Assembly (NCBI GenBank): GCA_000696115.1
Contig: JJOH01000097.1
Coordinates: forward strand, 124,001 to 188,000
DNA from: Streptomyces olindensis
GTDB lineage: Bacteria > Actinomycetota > Actinomycetes > Streptomycetales > Streptomycetaceae
Length of the DNA stretch: 64,000 nucleotides
Direction of reading: 5' to 3'
Position numbers and translations under genes: made by a program
The notes under the pieces: generated by a model
Databases searched by the model: none
Told to the model about the DNA's origin: nothing
The model's input: only the letters and a program-made list of their open reading frames with translations
Part shown: positions 1 to 7,179 of the stretch, in pieces
Layout: the number at the start of each line of letters is the position of its first letter
Numbering within the stretch: the first letter of the stretch is position 1

Positions 1-419
1 GCCTCGGCGCTCTCGAGGTCGGCTCCCGCGTCAACCTCGAACGCCCCATGGCCGTCGGCGAACGCCTCGGCGGGCACATCGTGCAGGGCCACGTCGACGG
101 CACCGGCGAGATCCTGGAGCGCAAGCCGTCCGAGCACTGGGAGATCGTGAAGATCTCCCTCCCCGCCGAGCTCACCCGGTACGTCGTCGAGAAGGGCTCC
201 ATCACCGTCGACGGCATCAGCCTCACCGTCGTCGACGCCGGCCCCGACTACTTCACGGTCAGCCTCATCCCCACCACCCTCGACCTGACCACGCTCGGCC
301 ACAAGCAGCCCGGCGACCCGGTCAACCTCGAGGTCGACGTCATCGCCAAGTACGTCGAGCGGATGCTGGGCGACCGTGCGCAGGGGGCGGCCGACCGTGC
401 GCAAGGGGTGGCCCGGTGA
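1..419 (+). CDS. ribE: Riboflavin synthase alpha chain, 3' part (partial)
   Basis: Riboflavin synthase dismutates two 6,7-dimethyl-8-ribityllumazines into riboflavin, the last step of the pathway. The gene enters from the left edge already in frame (codons from base 3), so its N-terminal barrel is missing. The visible part contains GGHIVQGHVDGTG, typical of the second lumazine-binding repeat, and SLTVVDAGPDYFTVSLIP. The C-terminus carries a duplicated DRAQG stretch that looks lineage-specific. The TGA stop overlaps the GTG start of ribM by four bases (GTGA), so the genes are translationally coupled. Any FMN riboswitch for the operon would lie upstream, outside the window. The first 48 bases read as coding, so the downstream ATG at 48 is not taken as the start. 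Confidence 0.93.
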   Translation, partial: LGALEVGSRVNLERPMAVGERLGGHIVQGHVDGTGEILERKPSEHWEIVKISLPAELTRYVVEKGSITVDGISLTVVDAGPDYFTVSLIPTTLDLTTLGHKQPGDPVNLEVDVIAKYVERMLGDRAQGAADRAQGVAR

Positions 420-1057
420 ACGCGCTGAACTCCGAGGCGTTCGTCCTCTTCGGCCAGCACATCCTCTGGTCCGACATGGTCGGAAACCTCTTCGGCCTGG
501 CCGCCCTCGCCCTCGGCTGGCGACGCTCCATCTGGACCTGGCCCGTGCAGTTCCTGGCCGGCCTCATCCTCTTCGGCGCCTTCTTCGGCCACCTCACCGG
601 CAGCGCGGGCAAGCAGGCCGTCGTCATGCTCGTCGCCCTCTACGGCTGGTGGCAGTGGCAGCGCGGCAAGGGCCAGGGCGAGGACGGCCACATCGCCGTA
701 CGGTTCGCCACCTGGCGCGAGCGCGCCGCGATGGCCGCGGCGGCCGCCGCCGGCACGGTCGCCGTGGCGCTGCTCTTCAAGGCGTACCCGACCCTGTCCT
801 GGGACCCCTGGCCGGACGCCTACATCTTCGTCGGCACGATCGTCGCGATGTACGCCCAGGCCCGCGGCATGGTCGAGTTCTGGTTCGCCTGGCTCCTCGT
901 CGACCTCGTCGGCGTGCCCCTCAACTTCGCCAACGGCTACGCCTTCTCCGGCTTCGTCTACGTCCTCTACGGCGCGCTCGTCCTGTGGGGCCTGCGCGAC
1001 TGGTGGCTGCGCTCGCGCGCGGCAGCACGGCCCACCCTGGAAGGAGCGCCGGCATGA
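416..1057 (+). CDS. ribM: Riboflavin transporter RibM (PnuC family)
   Basis: This 213-residue hydrophobic protein has several membrane segments, for example near residues 15-35, 42-62, 101-122 and 183-200, and the tryptophan-rich YGWWQWQ segment typical of PnuC-family carriers. PnuC proteins move nicotinamide riboside. In Streptomyces rib operons of the form ribB-ribM-ribA-ribH, the PnuC-like member RibM imports riboflavin and roseoflavin, and this gene sits in exactly that position, which decides the call. The GTG start overlaps the ribE stop, and the TGA overlaps the ATG of ribBA, so translation is coupled on both sides. The substrate is inferred from context, not from residues I can identify. 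Confidence 0.85.
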   Translation: MNALNSEAFVLFGQHILWSDMVGNLFGLAALALGWRRSIWTWPVQFLAGLILFGAFFGHLTGSAGKQAVVMLVALYGWWQWQRGKGQGEDGHIAVRFATWRERAAMAAAAAAGTVAVALLFKAYPTLSWDPWPDAYIFVGTIVAMYAQARGMVEFWFAWLLVDLVGVPLNFANGYAFSGFVYVLYGALVLWGLRDWWLRSRAAARPTLEGAPA

Positions 1058-2346
1058 GCACGGCACCGATCCTGTACAGCACCGACGGTGAGTTCGAGGA
1101 CCTCGCGCTCGACCCCGTCGAGCAGGCCATCGCCGACATCGCGGCGGGCCGCCCGGTCGTGGTCGTCGACGACGAGGACCGGGAGAACGAGGGCGACCTC
1201 GTCATCGCCGCCGAGAAGGCCACCCCCGAGATCGTCGCCTTCATGATGAGCGAGTGCCGCGGCCTGATCTGCGCCCCCATGGAAGGCGACGAACTGGACC
1301 GGCTGCGCCTGCCGCAGATGGTCGACGACAACACCGAGTCGATGAAGACCGCCTTCACCGTCTCCGTCGACGCCTCGGCCGCCCACGGCGTGAGCACCGG
1401 CATCTCCGCCGCCGACCGCGCCACCACCCTCCGGCTGCTCGCCGACGGCGTCTCCGGGCCCGACGACTTCGTCCGCCCCGGCCACATCTTCCCGCTGCGC
1501 GCCCGGCCCGGCGGCGTCCTCACCCGCAACGGCCACACCGAGGCCGCCGTCGACCTCGCCCGCCTCGCGGGTCTGCGCCCGGCCGGCGCCATCGTCGAGA
1601 TCGCCGGCGAGGACGGCCGCATGCTGCGCCTGCCCGAGCTGGTCCCCTTCGCCCGCAAGCACGGCCTGACGATCATCTCCATCGAGGACCTGATCGCCTA
1701 CCGCCGCAGCAGCGAGCCCACCGTCCGCCGCGAGGCCAGGACGCAACTGCCCACCGCCCACGGCACCTTCACGGCGTACGGCTACCGCTCCACCGTCGAC
1801 GGCGTCGAGCACGTCGCCCTGGTGCACGGCGAGATCGGCGACGGCGACGACGTCCTGGTCCGCGTCCACTCCGAATGCCTCACCGGCGACGTCTTCGGCT
1901 CGGCCCGCTGCGACTGCGGCCCCCAGCTGGACGCCTCCCTGGCCCGCATCCAGTCCGAGGGCCGCGGAGTGGTCGTCTACCTGCGCGGACACGAGGGCCG
2001 CGGCATCGGCCTGATGTCCAAGCTGCGCGCCTACGAACTCCAGGAGCGCGGCCGCGACACGCTCGACGCCAACCTCGAACTCGGCCTGCCCGCCGACGCC
2101 CGCGACTACGCGGCGGGGGCCCAGATCCTCGCCGACCTCGGCGTGCGCGGCGTCCGCCTGCTGACCAACAACCCCGACAAGACCGACGCGCTCGTCCGCC
2201 ACGGCATCACGGTCAAGGCCCGTGTGCCGATGCCGGTCAGCGCCGGCGAGCACAACCTCCGCTACCTGCGCACCAAGCGGGACCGGATGGGCCACGACCT
2301 GCCCTGGCTCGACACGACCACCGTGCCGGCCTGCGGCAACCAGTAA
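1054..2346 (+). CDS. ribBA: Bifunctional DHBP synthase / GTP cyclohydrolase II
   Basis: The 430-residue fusion supplies both early branches of riboflavin synthesis. Residues 1 to about 205 form 3,4-dihydroxy-2-butanone 4-phosphate synthase, acting on ribulose 5-phosphate, with the acidic loop EDRENEGDL (41-49) and HGVSTGISAADRA. The second half is GTP cyclohydrolase II, with RVHSECLTGD and the three zinc cysteines in the C-x10-C-x-C pattern (275, 286, 288), then LRGHEGRGIGL and LLTNNPDK. The ATG at 1054 has an AAGGAG site 8 bases upstream (1041-1046) and overlaps the ribM stop. An open frame continues upstream to 376 but lies inside ribM. ribH follows after 20 bases. Confidence 0.96.
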   Translation: MSTAPILYSTDGEFEDLALDPVEQAIADIAAGRPVVVVDDEDRENEGDLVIAAEKATPEIVAFMMSECRGLICAPMEGDELDRLRLPQMVDDNTESMKTAFTVSVDASAAHGVSTGISAADRATTLRLLADGVSGPDDFVRPGHIFPLRARPGGVLTRNGHTEAAVDLARLAGLRPAGAIVEIAGEDGRMLRLPELVPFARKHGLTIISIEDLIAYRRSSEPTVRREARTQLPTAHGTFTAYGYRSTVDGVEHVALVHGEIGDGDDVLVRVHSECLTGDVFGSARCDCGPQLDASLARIQSEGRGVVVYLRGHEGRGIGLMSKLRAYELQERGRDTLDANLELGLPADARDYAAGAQILADLGVRGVRLLTNNPDKTDALVRHGITVKARVPMPVSAGEHNLRYLRTKRDRMGHDLPWLDTTTVPACGNQ

Positions 2347-2366
2347 GACAGCACAGAGGGAGCAAC

Positions 2367-2852
2367 GTGAGCGGCAAGGGTGCACCGGAACTGTCCGTAC
2401 GCAATGTGGGTGACCTCCGGGTCGCCGTCATCGCGGCACAGTGGCACGAGAAGGTGATGGACGGACTGGTCGACGGCGCCCTGCGCGCCCTGCACGACCT
2501 GGGCATCGACGAGCCGACCCTGCTCAGGGTCCCCGGCAGCTGGGAACTCCCGGTCGTCGCCAAGGTCCTCGCGGGCCGCGGCTACGACGCGATCGTCGCC
2601 CTCGGCGTCGTCATCCGCGGCGGAACCCCCCACTTCGACTACGTGTGCCAGGGCGTCACCCAGGGCCTCACCCAGGTCTCCGTCGACACCGGCGTCCCCG
2701 TCGGCTTCGGCGTGCTGACCTGCGACACCGAGGAGCAGGCCCTGGACCGCGCGGGCATCGAGGGCTCCAGCGAGGACAAGGGGCACGAGGCGGTGACGGC
2801 GGCCGTGGCGACCGCGGCCACGCTCCGCTCAGTATCCGAACCCTGGCGCTGA
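2367..2852 (+). CDS. ribH: 6,7-dimethyl-8-ribityllumazine synthase
   Basis: Lumazine synthase condenses dihydroxybutanone phosphate with the ribityl-aminouracil to give the substrate of riboflavin synthase. It normally assembles as pentamers or capsids. The 161-residue length is usual. Family blocks visible are RVPGSWELPVVAK, ALGVVIRGGTPHFDYV with the catalytic histidine, and PVGFGVLTCDTEEQAL. Translation begins at a GTG preceded by GAGGGA at 2356-2361. The gene closes the ribE-ribM-ribBA-ribH operon. A promoter-like sequence for the histidine genes begins inside its last codons. Confidence 0.96.
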   Translation: MSGKGAPELSVRNVGDLRVAVIAAQWHEKVMDGLVDGALRALHDLGIDEPTLLRVPGSWELPVVAKVLAGRGYDAIVALGVVIRGGTPHFDYVCQGVTQGLTQVSVDTGVPVGFGVLTCDTEEQALDRAGIEGSSEDKGHEAVTAAVATAATLRSVSEPWR

Positions 2853-2876
2853 CGAACCGCACCTGTGGCATAGGCT
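2849..2876 (+). promoter_or_regulatory. Candidate promoter for hisE (near-leaderless)
   Basis: CTGACG (2849-2854) and TAGGCT (2871-2876) are separated by 16 bases and resemble SigA-type -35 and -10 boxes. Transcription would start around 2884, essentially at the hisE ATG at 2887, which has no ribosome-binding site. A leaderless or near-leaderless mRNA is therefore inferred. The -35 element lies inside the end of ribH. Confidence 0.45.
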
Positions 2877-2886
2877 GAGCGACACC

Positions 2887-3159
2887 ATGTCCAAGAAGAC
2901 GTTCGAGGAGCTCTTCACCGAGCTCCAGCACAAGGCCGCCCACGGCGACCCCGCCACTTCCCGCACCGCAGAACTGGTCGGGAAGGGCGTCCACGCCATC
3001 GGCAAGAAGGTCGTCGAGGAGGCCGCCGAAGTGTGGATGGCCGCCGAGTACGAGGGCAAGGAGGCGGCCGCCGAGGAGATCTCGCAGCTGCTGTACCACG
3101 TCCAGGTGATGATGGTCGCCCGCGGCATCTCCCTCGACGACGTCTACGCCCACCTGTAA
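2887..3159 (+). CDS. hisE: Phosphoribosyl-ATP pyrophosphatase
   Basis: HisE hydrolyses phosphoribosyl-ATP to phosphoribosyl-AMP, the second step of histidine synthesis. The 90-residue protein has the all-alpha MazG-like fold signature: KKVVEEAAEVWMAAE with the acidic metal-binding residues, then EEISQLLYHVQVMMVARGISL. The ATG lacks an obvious Shine-Dalgarno sequence and sits about 10 bases after a TAGGCT -10-like box, so leaderless translation is plausible. hisG follows after 46 bases, as in other actinobacteria where hisE and hisG are paired away from the main his operon. Confidence 0.95.
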   Translation: MSKKTFEELFTELQHKAAHGDPATSRTAELVGKGVHAIGKKVVEEAAEVWMAAEYEGKEAAAEEISQLLYHVQVMMVARGISLDDVYAHL

Positions 3160-3205
3160 GCCGCACGTCCGTTCCGCACAACTCCACGCAAAGGAAGCCG
3201 ACCTC

Positions 3206-4054
3206 ATGCTGCGCATCGCCGTCCCCAACAAGGGTTCCCTCTCAGGCCCTGCGGCGGAGATGCTGCATGAGGCCGGCTACCAGCAGCGCCGCGAGTCCAA
3301 GGAACTGCGGATCGTCGACCCGACCAACGAGGTCGAGTTCTTCTACCTGCGCCCCCGCGACATCGCGATCTACGTCGCCTCCGGCCAGCTCGACATCGGC
3401 CTCACCGGCCGGGACCTGCTGATCGACTCGGGCGCCGACGCCGAGGAGATCCTCCCCCTCGGCTTCGCCCGCTCCACCTTCCGCTACGCGAGCAAGCCCG
3501 GCACCGTCACCGGTCTGGCCGACCTGGCGGGCAAGACGGTCGCCACCTCCTACGAGGGCATCGTCGCGGGCCACCTCGCCGAGCACGGCATCGACGCCTC
3601 CGTCGTCCACCTCGACGGCGCCGTCGAGACCGCCATCCAGCTCGGCGTCGCCCAGGTCATCGCCGACGTCGTCGAGACCGGCACCTCGCTGCGCAACGCG
3701 GGCCTGGAGGTCGTCGGCGAGCCGATCATGCAGTCCGAGGCCGTCGTGATCCGCCGCACCGGCGCGGACGGCGACGACCCCAAGGTCCAGCAGTTCCTGC
3801 GCCGCCTCCAGGGCGTCCTGGTCGCCCGGACGTACGTGATGATGGACTACGACTGCCGCGTCGAGCAGCTGGAGAAGGCCGTCGCCCTCACCCCCGGCCT
3901 GGAGTCGCCGACCGTGTCCCCGCTGCACAACGAGGGCTGGGTCGCCGTCCGCGCCATGGTCCCCGCCAAGGAGGCGCAGCGGATCATGGACGACCTGTAC
4001 GACATCGGCGCCCGGGCCATCCTGACCACGGCCATCCACGCCTGCCGTCTCTGA
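3206..4054 (+). CDS. hisG: ATP phosphoribosyltransferase (long form)
   Basis: HisG joins ATP and PRPP, the committed and histidine-inhibited step of histidine synthesis. At 282 residues it is the long form. It has the N-terminal catalytic lobes starting LRIAVPNKGSLSGP and the PRPP loop DVVETGTSLRNAGLEVV. The C-terminal regulatory domain (about residues 205-282) ends GARAILTTAIHACRL. The long form works as a hexamer without HisZ. The ATG has an AAGGAAG site about 9 bases upstream. It follows hisE and is followed after 14 bases by a PH-domain gene, probably on the same transcript. Confidence 0.96.
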   Translation: MLRIAVPNKGSLSGPAAEMLHEAGYQQRRESKELRIVDPTNEVEFFYLRPRDIAIYVASGQLDIGLTGRDLLIDSGADAEEILPLGFARSTFRYASKPGTVTGLADLAGKTVATSYEGIVAGHLAEHGIDASVVHLDGAVETAIQLGVAQVIADVVETGTSLRNAGLEVVGEPIMQSEAVVIRRTGADGDDPKVQQFLRRLQGVLVARTYVMMDYDCRVEQLEKAVALTPGLESPTVSPLHNEGWVAVRAMVPAKEAQRIMDDLYDIGARAILTTAIHACRL

Positions 4055-4068
4055 AGGGCGGAGCACCG

Positions 4069-4524
4069 ATGTCCGACCTGCCCGACCTGCCCGTCACGTT
4101 CCGGCCGGGCAGCACCCGCGCGGTGCTGCTCACCGCCGCCGTCGCGATCCTCGTGGTCATCACGGCCGTCGCGATGCTGCTGAAGCAGCTCAGCCCCGCC
4201 GAGCGCCTCAGCTTCGTCGTCACGGCGCTGCTGCTGGACGCCGTGCTGCTCCTGCTGGCGCGGCCCAAGGTCGTCGCCGACGAGGACGGCGTCACCGTGG
4301 TGAACCTCACGAACAAGCGCCGGCTGGAGTGGGCGGAGATCCTCCAGGTGACCCTCCGGCCCGGCGACCCCTGGGTGTTCCTCAACCTCAGCGACGGCAC
4401 CAGCCTGCCCGCCCTGGGCATCCAGCCGGGCATCGCCAAGCAGCGCGCGATCGCCGACGCCCGCGCCCTGCGGGCACTCGCCGAGGCCCGTTCCGTCGCG
4501 GGCCCCGAGCGGCGTCACGGCTGA
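4069..4524 (+). CDS. PH domain-containing membrane protein
   Basis: A 151-residue protein with two adjacent hydrophobic segments (about residues 17-38 and 46-66), followed by a soluble domain starting KVVADEDGVTVVNLTNKRRLEWAEI. The two-helix plus beta-rich architecture matches bacterial PH-like (bPH) proteins. No enzymatic residues are apparent and the role is unknown. It starts 14 bases after hisG with GGGCGGAG upstream and probably rides on the his transcript. It is conserved in this position in Streptomyces as I recall, but nothing links it to histidine synthesis mechanistically. Confidence 0.75.
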   Translation: MSDLPDLPVTFRPGSTRAVLLTAAVAILVVITAVAMLLKQLSPAERLSFVVTALLLDAVLLLLARPKVVADEDGVTVVNLTNKRRLEWAEILQVTLRPGDPWVFLNLSDGTSLPALGIQPGIAKQRAIADARALRALAEARSVAGPERRHG

Positions 4525-4585
4525 CTCGGGGCATCCACAGGGCGGTCGCCACTGCCGCACCGGGGCGTGTCTTGATTAATCTGTT

Positions 4586-4614
4586 GGCGGAGGCGCGAAG
4601 GACGCGCCTCCGCC
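4586..4614 (+). terminator. Perfect 12-bp hairpin after the his/PH operon
   Basis: The inverted repeat has arms at 4586-4597 and 4603-4614 and a 5-base loop. It may terminate the hisE-hisG-PH transcript. Alternatively it could lie at the 5' end of the leader of the CNNM genes, because the AT-rich TAATCT just upstream (4577-4582) could be a -10 box. There is no T tract, as is common in Streptomyces. Confidence 0.45.
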
Positions 4615-4675
4615 GCTGCTGCCCCGCCCGGTGCGCAGAGGCTTCCTGCTAACCGAGGAGTGACCCTCTCCGGCG

Positions 4676-4765
4676 ATGGACGGATCGTCCTGCAGTACCT
4701 GCGCCGCCCCCTGCCGACATAGCGCGGACCGTGTCCGCGACCGTGCGGAGGCGGCGGCATCATGA
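4676..4765 (+). CDS. Possible 29-residue Cys-containing leader peptide
   Basis: An ATG-initiated frame encodes MDGSSCSTCAAPC followed by an Arg/Ala-rich tail. It ends at a TGA that overlaps the ATG of the downstream CNNM gene in ATGA style, so it could couple translation. A GAGGAG sequence lies 15 bases upstream, rather far for a ribosome-binding site. The three cysteines in eight residues are notable in a leader. It could equally be a chance frame; conservation across species would decide. Confidence 0.3.
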   Translation: MDGSSCSTCAAPCRHSADRVRDRAEAAAS

Positions 4766-6096
4766 CCATCCCCCTGCTGCTCCTGGCAGCCGCGTTCCTG
4801 CTGATTCTCGCCAACGGATTCTTCGTGGCGGCCGAGTTCGGCCTCGTGACGGTCGAGCGGGCGGACGCCGAGAAGGCCGCCGCCGAGGGCGACCGGCGCG
4901 CCCACCGCGTCGTCGCATCACTCAAGGAACTGTCCTTCCAGCTCTCCGGCACCCAGCTCGGCATCACCATCACCTCCCTCGTCGTCGGCATGCTCGCCGA
5001 ACCGGCGCTCGCCGAACTGCTGCACGGACCGTTCACCTCCATCGGCGTCCCCGAGGGAGCCGTCTCCGGGGTCACGGTCGTCGTCGGCATGCTGCTGGCC
5101 TCCGCCGTGCAGATGGTGATCGGCGAGCTCCTGCCCAAGAACTGGGCCGTGTCCCGGCCGCTCCAGGTCGCGCGCTTCGTCGCGGGCCCGCAGCACGTCT
5201 TCGCCCGGCTGTTCCGCCCGGTCATCGCGGGCCTGAACGCCGTCGCGAACCGGCTCGTACGGGCCCTGGGCTTCGAGCCCGCCGAGGAGCTGGCCTCCGC
5301 CCGCACCCCCGGCGAACTCGTCTCGCTGGCCCGCCACTCGGCCCGGGCCGGCGCCCTCGAACAGGACACGGCCGACCTGTTCGTCCGCACCCTGTCCCTC
5401 GGTGAGCTGACCGCGCAGCACGTGATGACGCCGCGCGTGAAGGTCAGCGCCCTGCAGTCCTCCGCCACCGCCGAGGACGTAGTCAACCTGACCCGCGCCA
5501 CCGGCCTGTCCCGCTTCCCCGTCTACCGGGAGCGGATCGACGAGGTCGTCGGCATGGTCCACCTCAAGGACGCCCTGGCCGTGCCCGTGCAGGACCGGCT
5601 GCGCACCCCCGTCGGCCGCATCGCCCGCCCGGCGCTGCTCGTCCCCGAGACCCTGCCCGTACGGCCGCTGCTCGCCCGGCTGCGCAGCGAGCAGCCCATC
5701 GCGGTCGTCGTCGACGAGTACGGCGGCACCGCCGGTGTCGTCACGCTGGAGGACATCGTCGAGGAGCTCGTCGGTGAGGTCCGCGACGAGCACGACGGGC
5801 ACGACCTGCCCGAGCTGGCCTCCGCCCCGCCGGAGGACGGCAGGCCCGCCTGGGACGTCGACGGCAGCTGCCGGGTCGACGTCCTGCAGCGCATAGGCCT
5901 CGACGTGCCCGAGGGGCCGTACGAGACGGTCGCCGGGCTGATCGCCGACCTGCTGGGCCGCATCCCGGCCGTCGGCGACAAGGCGGAGCTGCCTGGCTGG
6001 CGGCTGTCCGTGCGCCAGGTCGGCCACTACCGCGCGGAGCGCGTCCGGCTCGTGCGGACGGCCCCGGTGACCACCCTGGCGGAGGCCGCCCGATGA
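4762..6096 (+). CDS. CNNM/CorC-type transporter with CBS pair and CorC_HlyC domain
   Basis: A 444-residue membrane protein with the full CNNM architecture. The transmembrane DUF21 domain covers residues 1-200 and starts with a hydrophobic helix, NGFFVAAEFGLV and STSFQLSG-like family segments; GELLPKNWAV lies near 120. A CBS-domain pair (about 220-345, including SRFPVYRERIDEVVGMVHLKD and GGTAGVVTLEDIVEEL) and a C-terminal CorC_HlyC domain (about 365-435) follow. Relatives are magnesium exporters or regulators (MpfA/CorC) that sense Mg-ATP through the CBS domains; older records call them hemolysins. The next gene is a shorter paralogue overlapping by four bases, so the two probably form a heteromer. 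Direction and ion are inferred from the family. Confidence 0.88.
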   Translation: MTIPLLLLAAAFLLILANGFFVAAEFGLVTVERADAEKAAAEGDRRAHRVVASLKELSFQLSGTQLGITITSLVVGMLAEPALAELLHGPFTSIGVPEGAVSGVTVVVGMLLASAVQMVIGELLPKNWAVSRPLQVARFVAGPQHVFARLFRPVIAGLNAVANRLVRALGFEPAEELASARTPGELVSLARHSARAGALEQDTADLFVRTLSLGELTAQHVMTPRVKVSALQSSATAEDVVNLTRATGLSRFPVYRERIDEVVGMVHLKDALAVPVQDRLRTPVGRIARPALLVPETLPVRPLLARLRSEQPIAVVVDEYGGTAGVVTLEDIVEELVGEVRDEHDGHDLPELASAPPEDGRPAWDVDGSCRVDVLQRIGLDVPEGPYETVAGLIADLLGRIPAVGDKAELPGWRLSVRQVGHYRAERVRLVRTAPVTTLAEAAR

Positions 6097-7169
6097 GCGT
6101 GCTCCAACTCCTCTTCGCCGCGCTGCTCGTGCTCGCCAACGGCTTCTTCGTCGGCGCCGAGTTCGCGCTGGTCTCCGTCCGCCGCAGCCAGATCGAACCC
6201 CTCGGCACGGCCCGCGCCCGGCAGGTCCTCCACGGCCTGGAACGTCTGCCGCAGATGATGGCGGCGGCCCAGTTCGGCATCACCGTCTGCTCCCTGACCC
6301 TCGGCGCGGTCGCCGAGCCGACGGTGGCTCACCTGTTGGAGCCGGTCTTCGAGTGGATCCACCTGCCGCACGCGATGATCCACCCGCTCGGGTACGTCAT
6401 CGCCCTGGCCACGGTCGTCTTCTTCCACCTCGTCATCGGCGAGATGGTCCCGAAGAACCTGGCGATGGCGGCCCCCGAGAAGGCCGCGCTGTGGCTCAGC
6501 CCCGGCCTGGTCTGGTTCGCCCGCTTCTGCAAGCCGATCACCGCCGCCCTCGGTGCCGTCTCCCAGGGCATCCTGCGGCTCTTCCACGTCGAGCCCAAGG
6601 ACGAGGTCGAGGCCGTCTTCACCAGCGAGCAGCTCAACCGGCTGGTGGAGGACGCGGGCCAGGCGGGCCTGCTCGACCCGGAGGAGGCCGAACGCCTGGA
6701 GGACGCGCTGGAACTGGGCTCCCGCCCGGTGACGGACGTCCTGCTGAAGCGCGAGTCCCTGGTGACCGTCAGCCCGTCGGTCACGCCCGGGCGGATCGTC
6801 GAGCTCACGGCCCGCACGGGATACTCCCGCTTCCCGGTCGCCGCGGACAACGGCGCCTTCATGGGCTACCTGCACGTCAAGGACGTCCTGGACCTGGAGG
6901 ACTCGGACCGGGCCGTGCCGCAGCAGCTGTGGCGGCCCATGACGACCCTGCGGTCCGAGCTGCCGCTGGACGACGCGCTGACGGTGATGCGCCGGGCGGC
7001 GACGCACCTGGCGCAGGTGGCCGACGGCTCGGGCAGGGTGCTCGGGCTGGTCGCCCTGGAGGATGTGCTGGAGCTGCTGGTGGGGGAGGTGCGGGACCCC
7101 GCGCACCGGGAGGTCCACGAGGTGCGGCTGACCGAGCCGAGGTCGGGCGAGGAGGTACTGGCGACGTAG
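6093..7169 (+). CDS. CNNM-family protein lacking the CorC_HlyC domain
   Basis: A 358-residue paralogue of the preceding gene. Its DUF21 membrane domain (about 1-195) contains NGFFVGAEFALVSVRRSQ and GEMVPKNLAM, and it has two CBS motifs (about 215-335, including YSRFPVAADNGAFMGYLHVKD and VLGLVALEDVLELLVGEV). It stops about 20 residues after the CBS pair, so the C-terminal CorC_HlyC domain is absent. Long/short CNNM pairs are common in actinobacteria. ATG overlaps the upstream TGA, indicating coupled translation and a likely shared membrane complex. The convergent AAA+ gene ends only 10 bases further on. Confidence 0.87.
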   Translation: MSVLQLLFAALLVLANGFFVGAEFALVSVRRSQIEPLGTARARQVLHGLERLPQMMAAAQFGITVCSLTLGAVAEPTVAHLLEPVFEWIHLPHAMIHPLGYVIALATVVFFHLVIGEMVPKNLAMAAPEKAALWLSPGLVWFARFCKPITAALGAVSQGILRLFHVEPKDEVEAVFTSEQLNRLVEDAGQAGLLDPEEAERLEDALELGSRPVTDVLLKRESLVTVSPSVTPGRIVELTARTGYSRFPVAADNGAFMGYLHVKDVLDLEDSDRAVPQQLWRPMTTLRSELPLDDALTVMRRAATHLAQVADGSGRVLGLVALEDVLELLVGEVRDPAHREVHEVRLTEPRSGEEVLAT

Positions 7170-7179
7170 GCCCGGTACC

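Noticed and set aside
4570..4761. M-box (ykoK) Mg2+ riboswitch upstream of the CNNM genes
   Set aside because: A GCTGCTGCCC segment matches loosely, but the invariant AGACGCCA core is not found. Kept only as an unexplained structured leader.
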